Positions 46,985 to 56,526 of a stretch of 64,000 bases of DNA are shown here, piece after piece (within the stretch, counting starts at the first letter, position 1; every line of letters starts with the position of its first letter). The notes below the pieces were generated by a model. The model was not told the DNA's origin. It saw only the letters and a list, made by a program, of their open reading frames with translations, and made no database searches. The stretch is from Saprospiraceae bacterium (lineage in GTDB: Bacteria > Bacteroidota > Bacteroidia > Chitinophagales > Saprospiraceae). The DNA is taken from the NCBI GenBank assembly GCA_013214355.1, contig JABSSL010000094.1, forward strand, positions 1 through 64,000. The letters are read 5' to 3'. Position numbers and translations under genes: made by a program.

Positions 46985-48010
46985 TTAAGGATTTAATAAC
47001 TTTCCATGCTTCGAGGAGGAATATATTGCCTCTTGCACTCGTAAATTGTTGAGGTAGTCTTCCAGATTTGTTTCAAAAGATTTGCCTTGTAGTAGGCTTT
47101 CCACAAAGTGACGCTGGGTCGCAAAAACACAATCTCCAGCAAAATTTCTCTTCTGGTGAACGTACTCATGTTCGAAACTTTCCTTACCCAAAGGCTGAAT
47201 CCTTAGCCGTCCCTCCATGTCTAATCGGATGCTACCGCCATTTCCTTCCAACAATAATTCTCCAAAAGTATAGCGCGGATCTTCTGTATCTGCCTCATTA
47301 AATCGATTGCCATCTAGCACTCCACTCGCTCCATTAGCAAATTGAAATAGAACCATGGCGCAGTCTTCTCCAGCAATCGCAGCATTCAACTTTCGCAGCT
47401 GAGCAAATACACTTGTAATTTCTCCAAATAGATATCGAAATACATCGACGTAATGGATTCCTGTTTCATATATCAGCAGCCTAGGCATCGTTCGAAAGTA
47501 AGGCTGGCGAGCTAAATAGGCATCCGCTGGCCAGCCGTCACCCGTCCGCATACGAAAATAGATACTATGCATTCGATCACCTACCCACCCCTGGTCGATT
47601 AGCGATTTAATTTCCCTAAACCAAGGCTGAAACCGAAAGTTTTCATGCACCATAAAGGGTACACCAGCGGTTTTCACTTGAGCATATAACTCTTCTGCCT
47701 CTTCTAAAGTAGGAACCAGCGGTTTCTGACAGATAATCGCTATCCCACGCGCAATCGCCGCGAGGCAAATAGGCAAATGATAGGCCGGTGGAGTGATGAT
47801 ATCTATGAAGTCTGGTTGTTCTTCATCCAACATAGCCTCTAGATCATCATAAAACCGAGGGATTCCATAATACTGAGCGGTTTGCTTGACCTTCATGATA
47901 TCGAGATCACATATGGCGACCAGATCTACTTCTGGCATTCGACTCCATGCCTCAAAATGAAATTGAGAGAAAAAGCCCGCTCCAACCGCTACGCCTTTCA
48001 ATTGTTTCAT
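46985..48010 (-). CDS. Gfo/Idh/MocA-family dehydrogenase
   Basis: The 341-residue cytoplasmic protein starts with the NAD-binding motif GVAVGAGFFSQFHFEAW, followed by VDLVAICDLD and the segment IICQKPLVPTLEEAEELY, where QKP replaces the usual EKP. The C-terminal domain has IHYVDVFRYLFGEITSVFAQ. It probably oxidises or reduces a sugar, inositol or sugar acid. It is the last gene of a five-gene minus-strand operon, 56 bases after the MFS transporter gene, and shares that operon with an isopropylmalate-type dehydrogenase, cyclase, transporter and DUF5060 lipoprotein. Confidence 0.9.
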   Translation of the reverse strand: MKQLKGVAVGAGFFSQFHFEAWSRMPEVDLVAICDLDIMKVKQTAQYYGIPRFYDDLEAMLDEEQPDFIDIITPPAYHLPICLAAIARGIAIICQKPLVPTLEEAEELYAQVKTAGVPFMVHENFRFQPWFREIKSLIDQGWVGDRMHSIYFRMRTGDGWPADAYLARQPYFRTMPRLLIYETGIHYVDVFRYLFGEITSVFAQLRKLNAAIAGEDCAMVLFQFANGASGVLDGNRFNEADTEDPRYTFGELLLEGNGGSIRLDMEGRLRIQPLGKESFEHEYVHQKRNFAGDCVFATQRHFVESLLQGKSFETNLEDYLNNLRVQEAIYSSSKHGKLLNP

Positions 48011-48066
48011 ATAGTGTTTCTATCTAATATTGGATTCAATAAGGAGATATCAAGGATGCTTATCAT

Positions 48067-49353
48067 TTAAGAAGTGAGTACACTTAGTGGTTGATCAGCT
48101 CTAATTCTAGACCACAAAATTACGCCCAGGACATTCAGGGCTGCTCCCAAAAAGAAAAAGGGCGTAACCGACCCAGTCCAGGCTTGTAGATAAGGAAAGG
48201 CTAAGGCTGTGATAAAAGAGCCGATATTACCGGCCATATTCATAGCACCAGAAACCGTCCCAGCATGTTGTTTGCCAATGTCTACACATAGTGTCCAGGA
48301 TGGCGGGAGTGTCATATCTGCCCCCAAAATAGCCAGGCTCAAAAAGATCACGGCACCTAATGCAGTATCCATATAGATACTGCCAATCAGTCCTACAGCA
48401 GCTAGGCCAAAGCCGATCATGGCCGTTAGGGAGCGAGAAGCATTCCAACGTCCCTGCTTGTAAATATAGTCTACTAACCATCCTGCCAACCAATTTCCTA
48501 TGGCTCCAAAAATAAAAGGAGCAGAAGCATAAAACCCGGCTTCCATGGCATCCAACTGATACTTACTTTTGAGGTAGGGAAACAACCAGGTTAGTGCAAA
48601 AAAGAAGGTGAAGTTGCTACAAAAATACTGTACCATGGTCATCCACATATTCGGAGAGGAGAAAAGCTGACGCAGTGGAAGTTTATCATTTTTGGTATTT
48701 GCAGTAGTTTGTTGCCGATGTGTCTTTATATACTCCTTTTCTGCTTCACTAATAGCTGAATGCTCCATGGGGTCATCTCGAAATAGTACCCACCAGCCTA
48801 CTGCCCAGACGGCTCCGATCACGCCTAGAATACCAAAGGTCATCCGCCAACCGTAAGCATCGATCAACCAGGCAACAAAAGGTAAGGCAAAGGCCGCGCC
48901 TAAACGAGATCCCGAAAAATTGATGCCGGTGATCAATCCTCTTTCTTTCAAGGGTATCCAGGAGAAAATAGCCCGAGACATCCCCGGAAAGGCTCCAGCC
49001 TCTCCCGCCCCGAAAAAAAATCGGACGAGCAACAAAGAGATAGAATTCCACACCGCCCCAGTCAAGGCTGTTAATGCCGACCAAAAGGTCACAATACTTG
49101 TTAAGGCTAGTCGAGGACCAAAACGATCGGCTAATCTTCCTCCGGGAACCTGGAATAGAGCATACCCTAAGGCAAAAATAGATAATACCCACCCCATGGC
49201 TTTATCACTTAAACCTAAGTCTCCCGCCACCGGATCTTTAGCTACAGAGATGCAGACTCTATCTATGTATAAAAGCAAGGCAAGGAGAAACATCCCCAGG
49301 GCCATGAAGTGCCTCCCTTGTGGAAAGCGCTGGTTATTCGTTTTGTCAACCAT
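48067..49353 (-). CDS. MFS transporter (anion:cation symporter-like)
   Basis: The 428-residue protein has 12 predicted membrane helices. The motif GGRLADRFGPRLALT after helix 2 is the major facilitator signature A. The sequence around ISVAKDPVAGDLGLSDKAMGWVLS and NFSGSRLGAAFALP resembles the hexuronate/aldarate (ACS) subfamily. It probably imports a sugar acid or similar anion by proton symport. It lies 13 bases after the cyclase gene and 56 bases before the Gfo/Idh/MocA gene. The substrate is inferred only from the family and neighbours. Confidence 0.9.
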   Translation of the reverse strand: MVDKTNNQRFPQGRHFMALGMFLLALLLYIDRVCISVAKDPVAGDLGLSDKAMGWVLSIFALGYALFQVPGGRLADRFGPRLALTSIVTFWSALTALTGAVWNSISLLLVRFFFGAGEAGAFPGMSRAIFSWIPLKERGLITGINFSGSRLGAAFALPFVAWLIDAYGWRMTFGILGVIGAVWAVGWWVLFRDDPMEHSAISEAEKEYIKTHRQQTTANTKNDKLPLRQLFSSPNMWMTMVQYFCSNFTFFFALTWLFPYLKSKYQLDAMEAGFYASAPFIFGAIGNWLAGWLVDYIYKQGRWNASRSLTAMIGFGLAAVGLIGSIYMDTALGAVIFLSLAILGADMTLPPSWTLCVDIGKQHAGTVSGAMNMAGNIGSFITALAFPYLQAWTGSVTPFFFLGAALNVLGVILWSRIRADQPLSVLTS

Positions 49354-49366
49354 TGTCTCAGCTTAG

Positions 49367-50011
49367 TTATTCCTGCAGTTCGAAAGCGATAGCACGTACA
49401 GGCGCCCCATCCCCTCCTTTTATTTTTAGCGGCAGTGCCATAAAAAACACAGACTCGCCTTGTAGCAATTCCAAATTGCATAGCCCTTCTACAATCACGA
49501 TCCCGCCCAAAAGCAATATCCGATGAATCCTTGTCAATTCCTCCAAGTCATTGACATTGGCCACGGAAGGAGGCTCCACTCCTAGAATTTTCACACCCCG
49601 CTCCACACACCAAGTGGCCAGTTCGTCGCTTATCCGGGGCAAGGCGTCTCGATAACTAGCCTCCTGTACTCTATGACTCCAGCCTGTTTGTAACAACAGG
49701 CTATCACCTCGCTCCACCTTATCTACCATCTCACCTAGGTCCTTCAACTCAATCCATCGGCTCGTGCAATCTCCATCGATTCGGGCCACCCAAGCTTTCC
49801 CCATCAGGGAGGACAAGGGATACTCATCGATTGTTTGTGCACTCACACCGAAGTGCAAGGGTGCATCCATATGGGTACCGCTATGGGAATACAGATGTAA
49901 GGTCGTAGCATTCCAGCCATCGGTTTCGACCGTTTTAGCGACGTCGATTTGGACGCCTCGTTGGCCGTCCTGCACGGGCAGGGTCAAGTCAATTGGGACC
50001 GTTTTCCACAT
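49367..50011 (-). CDS. Cyclase-family metal-dependent hydrolase (kynurenine formamidase-like)
   Basis: The 214-residue protein belongs to the cyclase family, with the metal motif HxGTHxDxPxHF as HSGTHMDAPLHF (H43, H47, D49 and H53). Other signatures are LLLQTGWSHR and the C-terminal GAPVRAIAFEL. Family members hydrolyse amides or act on cyclic substrates, including kynurenine formamidase, isatin hydrolase and polyketide cyclase-like enzymes. With the neighbouring dehydrogenase, transporter and oxidoreductase genes, a lactonase or sugar-acid role is possible. It starts 9 bases after the dehydrogenase stop codon. Confidence 0.85.
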   Translation of the reverse strand: MWKTVPIDLTLPVQDGQRGVQIDVAKTVETDGWNATTLHLYSHSGTHMDAPLHFGVSAQTIDEYPLSSLMGKAWVARIDGDCTSRWIELKDLGEMVDKVERGDSLLLQTGWSHRVQEASYRDALPRISDELATWCVERGVKILGVEPPSVANVNDLEELTRIHRILLLGGIVIVEGLCNLELLQGESVFFMALPLKIKGGDGAPVRAIAFELQE

Positions 50012-50020
50012 AATTCCAAA

Positions 50021-51091
50021 TTAGGCCGGAACGGATAGATTTGCAATCACGGCCTCCGCTACATCCTGAGTGGAAGCCTGGCCACCAAGATCTTTGGTCT
50101 TTATTCCATCTTGCAGCGTCCTTTCGATCGCTCCTACAATGGCAGCTGCAGCTTCTTCCTCACCAAGATGCTCTAACATCAACGCACCTGACCATATTTG
50201 TCCAACGGGATTAGCAATCCCCTGTCCAGCTATGTCTGGTGCTGATCCATGAATAGGCTCAAACATACTCGGTTGATCCTTCTCTGGACGTAGGTTCCCG
50301 CTCGGCCCTAAACCTAGGCTACCCATGATCGCTCCTCCTAAATCACTTAGGATATCCCCAATCATATTCGTGGTAATCACCACATCAAAGATCTCTGGCC
50401 GAAGAACAAAGTTAGCCGAAGCTGCATCTACATACATCTTTCGATACTCGACATCGGGGTATTGCGCAGCCACTTGTGCCATCACATGATCCCAATAGGC
50501 CAAGGTATTGATCATCGTATTAGACTTCGTGACATTGGTAACGTGGTTTCGGCGTCGGCGCGCCAACTGAAATGCGTAATGAGCAACTCGCTCAATGCCA
50601 GCTCTTGTAAAGACATTGGTTTCCGTAGCTAGGCCATGTGGTTCCTCTGGATAAAAGACCTTCCCATTCTGCACGAATTCCCCTTCTGTATTCTCGCGCA
50701 GCACCACAAAATCAATATCCTCCACTTTCTTATTTTTCAAAGGTCCTTCCACTCCTGGCAGGAGTTTGACGGGACGATAGTTGACGTATTGCTGGAAATG
50801 AGTCCGGACTTTTGCCGTATACAGTTTGAAAGGCAGGGTATCATCTACCTCAGGCAAACCCACCGCCCCAAATAGAATCGCGTCGAACTTAGCGAGCGTA
50901 TCCAAACCATCCGCTGGCATAAACTCTCCATGCTCTTTGTAATAACCTGCTCCCCAAGGAAAGGAGGAACAGGTCAATTCAAACTGATAAGCGGCGGCAG
51001 CGGCTTCCAAAACCTTCCAACTAGCCGGGACAATTTCATGTCCTATGCCATCTCCATTTACGATGGCGATATTGTACTTTTTCATGCGCAA
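50021..51091 (-). CDS. Tartrate/D-malate/isopropylmalate-type dehydrogenase
   Basis: The 356-residue protein is an isocitrate/isopropylmalate dehydrogenase family member (beta-decarboxylating). It begins YNIAIVNGDGIGHEIVPASW, has the substrate-contact motif VVLRENTEGEFVQNG, and ends with the cofactor segment MFEPIHGSAPDIAGQGIANP. The length and the FVQNGKVF-type loop fit tartrate dehydrogenase/decarboxylase and D-malate dehydrogenase (TtuC/DmlA) more than LeuB. No leucine biosynthesis genes are adjacent, which supports a catabolic role on a hydroxy acid. It is the second gene of the operon, 48 bases after the DUF5060 gene. Confidence 0.85.
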   Translation of the reverse strand: MRMKKYNIAIVNGDGIGHEIVPASWKVLEAAAAAYQFELTCSSFPWGAGYYKEHGEFMPADGLDTLAKFDAILFGAVGLPEVDDTLPFKLYTAKVRTHFQQYVNYRPVKLLPGVEGPLKNKKVEDIDFVVLRENTEGEFVQNGKVFYPEEPHGLATETNVFTRAGIERVAHYAFQLARRRRNHVTNVTKSNTMINTLAYWDHVMAQVAAQYPDVEYRKMYVDAASANFVLRPEIFDVVITTNMIGDILSDLGGAIMGSLGLGPSGNLRPEKDQPSMFEPIHGSAPDIAGQGIANPVGQIWSGALMLEHLGEEEAAAAIVGAIERTLQDGIKTKDLGGQASTQDVAEAVIANLSVPA

Positions 51092-51139
51092 ATATTCTTA
51101 ATGTTCTTGAAAGCTAAACCCAAACAGCTTCTTAGCTAG

Positions 51140-52948
51140 CTATGCTTTGGTTATGAGTGCCACCCAATCCTGTTGCTGACCTCCAGTAGGCGTATTTAAC
51201 TGAATCGGAGCCCCACCCTTCAACTTACTTGCTTGATCAGACAGCCATTCTCCCGTCATAGGATTCATCCATTTTACCTCTACCTCTGCTGGCCCATCGG
51301 TTAGATCGAGATATACTGCCGATGGCCGCTTGATATACACGACGTAGGTATCTCCTTTTTTTGCCAAACAATGCGCCTGTTCGCCCTTTAGTAGTTGATC
51401 CATCGGCTCCATCTCGGGCATCGGCAGATCGGAGAAGAAGTCTAGGGTAATCTTTGTCTGTTTCCACAAATTATCCCGAGTCCGCCAGTCTTCGCAATTC
51501 AGGTCACCACAGGCGTATTTATAGCCAAAATACCATTCAACGCCACTCCCTCCAGCCAAAAAAGTAGGCCATAATACTTCTTGTCTCAAGGTATCATGCG
51601 TAGGCATGTCCTGATCAGGCATGGCTCCCATCCAATACCAACCAATCTCATCCATGAAGCTCACCCATTCATGTCCACTTTCCTTTGATTCTTCCCACCA
51701 TCTCAATATATCTTGATGCACGCGATATCTATTACCAATTTGCACGGAAAGCCCGTTCAGAGACTCAAACCCAAGCATATCAGGTAGAATGGAGTCTTTC
51801 AGCTGTGGAGCGGCGTGAGTGTGCAATAAAACTGGATTCTGATAGGGGTCATTTTCTTTAAACCAATTGGTCATGGCCTTGCGCTGAGCCGTATTTTGGC
51901 CGATTGGGGAGAAATCAGCCGGGCCGTTTTCTTCACCTAAATTCCAAAACACAGCATGATGATGCGCAAAGCGAGCTACTAACTCTCGATAGTACAAAGA
52001 CCGTAGCGGGCCAGTATCCCCATCGTCCAAAAGCATTTCATTTTCCGTTTCTTGCGTCACAAAATGCAAAGCGACACCCTTGGCCTGTGCATGGGTAAAA
52101 ACGATATTCCACTGATCTAGTTTACTACAATCAAAACGGGTCAGATCGGTGTGAGAGCGATAAGGAAATACATCTCTTCCATCCCCTTCAATATTCATCG
52201 TAAGAAAGTAGACAGCGTTCATCCCAACCTCTGCCAAATAGTTGATGGCACCTATTAAGCCTTTTCCTTTACCGGCTTGCCAAGTAGGATCTCCTGTTTT
52301 CCAATCTTGCAGGTGCGCTTGATATTTCTTAATGAATTGCTTGGTTGAATCAATACTATAAGTCCCATCAAAATCTGCGTAAGCCAACAAATTCTCTGGG
52401 CTATTAGCGCCGCCTTTGATAAAGGGTTCACCTGTTTCGGCAAAGTGAAAGAAACGGCCTTTTGGATGGATTAATCTACCTTTAGATTGGAAAGGGTGCG
52501 GATTGGCAGTGGGAGCTATCACTTCAAAGCTACCTTTCTCGCCATCAGCTCCGACAGCTTCGCCTGCGTCCTTAGACACCGCAATCATCTTGCCTTGTTC
52601 AAAGGATACTTCATAAGTCCAAGTTCCTATTTGATCCGGCGTAAAATGCACTCGCCAGGTACTCCCCGCTTCGGCACCTGATTCTGCTGCTTTACCATCT
52701 GCCGCGTAGTAGGCGGGGACGCGATATTCAGTCGCTCCATTTGAAAAAACAACATTCATTCGGTAATCCGTAAAAGGATTTACATCAGCGGTTTCGCCGG
52801 TATTAGGGCCCTCAAAATCAAGGGTTATCACTTGCCATTTCTCATATTCCTTCAAGGCTGGACTTGCTTCCTGGCATCCCCCAAAAACGAATAGGACCCC
52901 GACCGCCAAAACTGCGAGCATTCTAGATAGTGTAATTCGCAAATTCAT
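51140..52948 (-). CDS. DUF5060-containing lipoprotein, glycoside-hydrolase-like
   Basis: The ATG at 52948 gives a 602-residue protein with a lipoprotein signal ending FVFGGC (Cys25). An N-terminal DUF5060 beta domain (about residues 35-155, FTDYRMNVVFSNGATEYRVP and FTPDQIGTWTYEVSF) is followed by a TIM-barrel-like domain with NYLAEVGMNAVYFLTMNIEG and HAVFWNLGEENGPADFSPIG. A C-terminal beta domain like those in collagen-binding-domain glycosidases follows (YVVYIKRPSAVYLDLTDGPA). The ENGPAD region could hold a catalytic acid of a GH5-type clan. It is probably a cell-surface glycosidase acting on plant or algal glycans, but the substrate is unknown. It is the first gene of the operon, facing the LacI regulator. 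Confidence 0.8.
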   Translation of the reverse strand: MNLRITLSRMLAVLAVGVLFVFGGCQEASPALKEYEKWQVITLDFEGPNTGETADVNPFTDYRMNVVFSNGATEYRVPAYYAADGKAAESGAEAGSTWRVHFTPDQIGTWTYEVSFEQGKMIAVSKDAGEAVGADGEKGSFEVIAPTANPHPFQSKGRLIHPKGRFFHFAETGEPFIKGGANSPENLLAYADFDGTYSIDSTKQFIKKYQAHLQDWKTGDPTWQAGKGKGLIGAINYLAEVGMNAVYFLTMNIEGDGRDVFPYRSHTDLTRFDCSKLDQWNIVFTHAQAKGVALHFVTQETENEMLLDDGDTGPLRSLYYRELVARFAHHHAVFWNLGEENGPADFSPIGQNTAQRKAMTNWFKENDPYQNPVLLHTHAAPQLKDSILPDMLGFESLNGLSVQIGNRYRVHQDILRWWEESKESGHEWVSFMDEIGWYWMGAMPDQDMPTHDTLRQEVLWPTFLAGGSGVEWYFGYKYACGDLNCEDWRTRDNLWKQTKITLDFFSDLPMPEMEPMDQLLKGEQAHCLAKKGDTYVVYIKRPSAVYLDLTDGPAEVEVKWMNPMTGEWLSDQASKLKGGAPIQLNTPTGGQQQDWVALITKA

Positions 52949-53118
52949 AATTCTTGGGTTTAACAATGAAGTATCGTCAATCCCATTGTTAGCACTGTTC
53001 AGCGGTCGGGACCGATCAAAACATCATGAATACAACATATTAGCGATCAAATATTGTAGTATTTTCCGTAAGGCTTGCAGAAGATAAAGCGAAATCCACA
53101 TAATTTCACCAAAAATAA

Positions 53119-53138
53119 TTGCGCAAGCGCTTGCACAA
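53119..53138. promoter_or_regulatory. LacI-family operator palindrome
   Basis: The 20-bp site consists of TTGCGCAAGC and GCTTGCACAA, which match as an inverted repeat at 9 of 10 positions with the central GCGC-type symmetry typical of LacI/GalR boxes. It lies in the 234 bases between the divergent DUF5060 operon and the LacI-family gene, 45 bases before the regulator start. It probably allows both autoregulation and control of the catabolic operon. Confidence 0.85.
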
Positions 53139-53182
53139 CTCTATCTTACCCCCCTTATCAAAAGCGTACCTGAGTTTCCTTT

Positions 53183-54205
53183 ATGAGTGACAAAATCATC
53201 AAATTGAAGGACATTGCCCGGATATTATCAGTCTCTGAGAGTACCGTTAGCCGTGCTTTGCGTGACCATCCAAGGATCAGTCAAGCCACTCGAGAAAAAG
53301 TAAAGACCTTAGCGGAGCAATTAGACTACATGCCCAATCAAGTGGCGCGAAACTTACAGAATCGCCACATGAACGCCATCGGTGTAGTAGTACCCAAGTT
53401 GAGTTACTATCTATATGCGCAGGCCATCAGTGGAATGGAAGAAGTGGCGGAGCAATTGGGTTACAACATCATCATCTGCCAGACCAATGAAAGTGCCGAA
53501 AGAGAACAAGCCATCGTACAGGATCTACTATCCACCCGCATCGCTGGCTTTATCATCTCCCTTTCCAGTGCTACCGTAGACTTTGAGCATTTTGCGAAGA
53601 TCAAGCGGCGGAAAGTTCCACTTGTATTTTTCAATAGAGAATGTGAAGACATCCATACGGATCGGGTAATCATCGATAATTTTGGAGTAGCCCAAAAAGC
53701 AGTAGAACATCTGATCGAAAGAGGATGTAAAAGGATCGCCTATTTTGGTGGTCCCGCGGAGGTGCAGATCAGCAACAGAAGGCTAGAGGGCTATAGGGCT
53801 GCTTTGACCACCCATCAATTCCCCTTGATTCCAGCATACATGGTTCACACCGAATTCAATTCTAAAAGTGCTTATCAAGCTGCTGACCGTTTATTGCGTT
53901 TACCGCAGCCTCCGGATGCGATTCTAGCTTTTAGCGATCAATTCGCTTATACCTTATATCAGAGGGCACGGGAATTAGGCATTGATATCCCAAATACACT
54001 GAGCCTGATTGGTTTCAATAATGAACCTGCTACCGCTTTGCTACAACCCGCTTTAAGTACCGTGGACCAACCCGCCTATGCAATGGGCAAAACAGCTGCA
54101 GAAATTCTCTTTCAACAAATTCAACGGCCCAACGACTACTATCGAGCACAAACAAAGGTGCTACAGTCAAGCTTAGTGCTTCGGGGATCAACCAGAAGGA
54201 GTTGA
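53183..54205 (+). CDS. LacI-family transcriptional regulator
   Basis: The 340-residue protein begins with a LacI-type HTH (LKDIARILSVSESTVSRALR then HPRISQATREKVKTLAEQLD) including the hinge helix NQVARNLQNRHMNAIGVVVP. The periplasmic-binding-protein-like domain follows, with effector-site segments IIICQTNESAEREQAIVQ, VVFFNREC-like LVFFNRECEDIHTDRVII and GLNNEPATALLQPALSTVDQ-like LIGFNNEPATALLQPALSTV. It should bind the 20-bp palindrome just upstream of its own gene, and respond to a sugar or sugar acid linked to the divergent operon. Family length is normal. Confidence 0.95.
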   Translation: MSDKIIKLKDIARILSVSESTVSRALRDHPRISQATREKVKTLAEQLDYMPNQVARNLQNRHMNAIGVVVPKLSYYLYAQAISGMEEVAEQLGYNIIICQTNESAEREQAIVQDLLSTRIAGFIISLSSATVDFEHFAKIKRRKVPLVFFNRECEDIHTDRVIIDNFGVAQKAVEHLIERGCKRIAYFGGPAEVQISNRRLEGYRAALTTHQFPLIPAYMVHTEFNSKSAYQAADRLLRLPQPPDAILAFSDQFAYTLYQRARELGIDIPNTLSLIGFNNEPATALLQPALSTVDQPAYAMGKTAAEILFQQIQRPNDYYRAQTKVLQSSLVLRGSTRRS

Positions 54206-54252
54206 TGGCAGTAAATGAATCAGCAGCTTAATTCTAATAGTCTCTTAGGCCT

Positions 54253-56526
54253 CTAAAACGGATACCCAATAGCCAAATGCCATACTAGATTCTCCTCTCG
54301 CCAGTTCTGACTTAGAAAATCCAGCTGGTTTATAGTCCACTTCAATCCTTCGTTGAGAAAGGGTTTTCTGAGTGGAAAAGCCGCATCTAAGCGAATAACA
54401 AAGTAGTTGAAATCCACTCTAAGTCCTACGCCACTTCCCACCGCAATTTCCCGGTAGAAGGAATCTATTTTGAAGGCTCCTTCTCCCGAATCGTTGATAT
54501 TTTCATTCAGTAGCCAGATGTTACCAGCATCCACAAAAACGGCACCTTTGAGATAGGAATATAGATCAAAACGGTACTCCGTGGAGAATTCTAGTTTGAT
54601 CTCTCCAGTCTGATCGAAAAAATTGACGTCTTGCGCAGCGGGATTAACATAGGCCCCCGGCCCTAATTGTCGCAATCGAAAAGCGCGCAAGCTGAGAGAA
54701 CCTCCAATGAAGAATTGCTCACTGTAGGGAACAAAATCTGAATTGCCGTAAGGAATTACCAAGCCCCCTGTAAAGCGGAATGCCCAGGTATGATCTGTGC
54801 GTTGAAGATAGTAACGGCTATCAGCTTCCAGTTTAAGGTACTGACTGTAGGGAGTTCCAAAAATCCGATGTGGTCGGCTATCACCACCAATTGTATTGGC
54901 TAGCAAATTAGTTAGATTTCCGGCCAATTCAACCGCTCCTGTCAAATAGAGATAAGGCAGTTTCTTACCAATTTCCTGAGTAGAGTAGATAAAGCGGTAC
55001 TGTCCTCCCAAAATCAACACTCCTCTCAGCAGATTCCGAAGTCGTGGATTCTCCTCAAGTTCGTCAAGGAACTCAAGGTTATCTCCAAACAGCGTATTAT
55101 TTCGCGTGATGGACAGCGGGGTCCAGAAATGCTGCATGCGCCGATTGCTCCGCCAATCGTAGGTCATCTCAGCACTTAGTCGGTTACTGGTGAAGAAGCC
55201 AGTACGAATTTGGTAAGTATTCGAAAGACTGAAACGGGTGCGACTTACGTAATCCTTGAAGATATACTTCGAATGGAGTGGGAGCAATAGCTTTGGAATG
55301 GACAAAGAAGCACCAGTAATAATTTCTAGCGTATTTAAAAAGCGTCCATTGGTTCCGAGTTGCGTTTCTGCTCCTACCGATAGATTGATATCAAAGCGTT
55401 CGGCTCCACCAAACTGATTCTTATTGGTATAAGTTACAGCTGTTAAAGCGCCCAGGTAGCTCCCGGAACGTGTATTGGTCTCAAAATCAAACCGGATATC
55501 CCTGACCTGAGTAGGGGTCAAGTAAAAAGACCGATCCAGATAGTTTATACCATTTTCCTGTCTAGTATCCGTACGAACGTTAATGAACTTAAATATATCC
55601 AGGTCCTGCAAATACTTCAACCCACTATTTTCCATACTACCGTTGTATAGGTCTCCGGTCTGACCACGGATCGAGCGCCGCAACAAAGCTTCTTTGACAA
55701 AATAGAAGTTCTCGATGATCTTCAAGTCTTGAAACTCAATCGTATCCGAAAGCTGGGAGGAGGTATCCGTCAAGGAATAAGTGGGGTAAATATTTGTTTG
55801 GCCGTACCGATATTTCTGTAGATCCGTAGCAGAAGTATTGGGCTTCCATCGAACGTACAGGTCTAGTGAATCGACCTGCCCTAAGGTATCTACATAGAAA
55901 TACACATCGTTTTGACTAATGCCATAATAGCCATTCTGGGTAGCGATAGTGGTCAAGCGCTCACGCTCTTTCCGCAGGTTTTCAGCCCGGTAAATTTCAC
56001 CAGATTTAAGGAAGGATTCTTTTTTATGTGCTTGTGTCAATTGATCCAAGGGAGTGTTACCCTCAGGGACATAAACTTCTTGAATCCGGTATCGCTTATC
56101 GGCTTTTACCTCATACAAGACCTTGACCTTTTTACCTTGATCAACCGTATCCGTCCGCACTTGTGCATTGAGATATCCGTGATCCTGTAAATGTTTTTCC
56201 AATACCAGTCGATTGCGATTGAGGCTAGCGGAATTGAAAAGGACTGGTGCCTCTCCAATTTTATACTTTAACCAATGCCGGAACCCTTTCTGTTTCTTGG
56301 GTTCTTTGAACAGGTTATATACCCATAGTTTCACCGGGTTATTTGTGATTGGGCGAACTAGAGCCTCCAACTCGTCCCCAAACGCCTTTTTGTTTACAAT
56401 GGCGGTATTTTCAGCATAGTGGACTTCAGGGGCCTGTAATAATTGCTGGCCCGGAGACAGTCTGCGGGTCGGGGAGCAGGCACATAAAACCCAAAGACCA
56501 AGCAAATAAAAGTAACTACCTCTCAT
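54253..56526 (-). CDS. TamL-type outer membrane protein (lipoprotein TamA/BamA homologue)
   Basis: The 757-residue protein has a lipoprotein signal (YFYLLGLWVLCACSPTRRLS), unusual for BamA-family proteins but characteristic of the Bacteroidota TamL group. POTRA-like segments cover residues about 30-330, and the rest is an outer membrane beta barrel ending with WHLAIGYPF, a C-terminal aromatic that matches the insertion signal. Conserved barrel signatures include FFIGGSLSLRAFRLRQLGPG and AVFVDAGNIWLL. It overlaps the TamB gene by 4 bases, so the two form the TamL-TamB envelope assembly pair, perhaps for outer membrane protein or lipid transport. Confidence 0.9.
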   Translation of the reverse strand: MRGSYFYLLGLWVLCACSPTRRLSPGQQLLQAPEVHYAENTAIVNKKAFGDELEALVRPITNNPVKLWVYNLFKEPKKQKGFRHWLKYKIGEAPVLFNSASLNRNRLVLEKHLQDHGYLNAQVRTDTVDQGKKVKVLYEVKADKRYRIQEVYVPEGNTPLDQLTQAHKKESFLKSGEIYRAENLRKERERLTTIATQNGYYGISQNDVYFYVDTLGQVDSLDLYVRWKPNTSATDLQKYRYGQTNIYPTYSLTDTSSQLSDTIEFQDLKIIENFYFVKEALLRRSIRGQTGDLYNGSMENSGLKYLQDLDIFKFINVRTDTRQENGINYLDRSFYLTPTQVRDIRFDFETNTRSGSYLGALTAVTYTNKNQFGGAERFDINLSVGAETQLGTNGRFLNTLEIITGASLSIPKLLLPLHSKYIFKDYVSRTRFSLSNTYQIRTGFFTSNRLSAEMTYDWRSNRRMQHFWTPLSITRNNTLFGDNLEFLDELEENPRLRNLLRGVLILGGQYRFIYSTQEIGKKLPYLYLTGAVELAGNLTNLLANTIGGDSRPHRIFGTPYSQYLKLEADSRYYLQRTDHTWAFRFTGGLVIPYGNSDFVPYSEQFFIGGSLSLRAFRLRQLGPGAYVNPAAQDVNFFDQTGEIKLEFSTEYRFDLYSYLKGAVFVDAGNIWLLNENINDSGEGAFKIDSFYREIAVGSGVGLRVDFNYFVIRLDAAFPLRKPFLNEGLKWTINQLDFLSQNWREENLVWHLAIGYPF

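Noticed and set aside
50021-51091. leuB (3-isopropylmalate dehydrogenase)
   Set aside because: No other leucine biosynthesis genes are present, and the neighbours and length fit the tartrate/D-malate dehydrogenase branch better.
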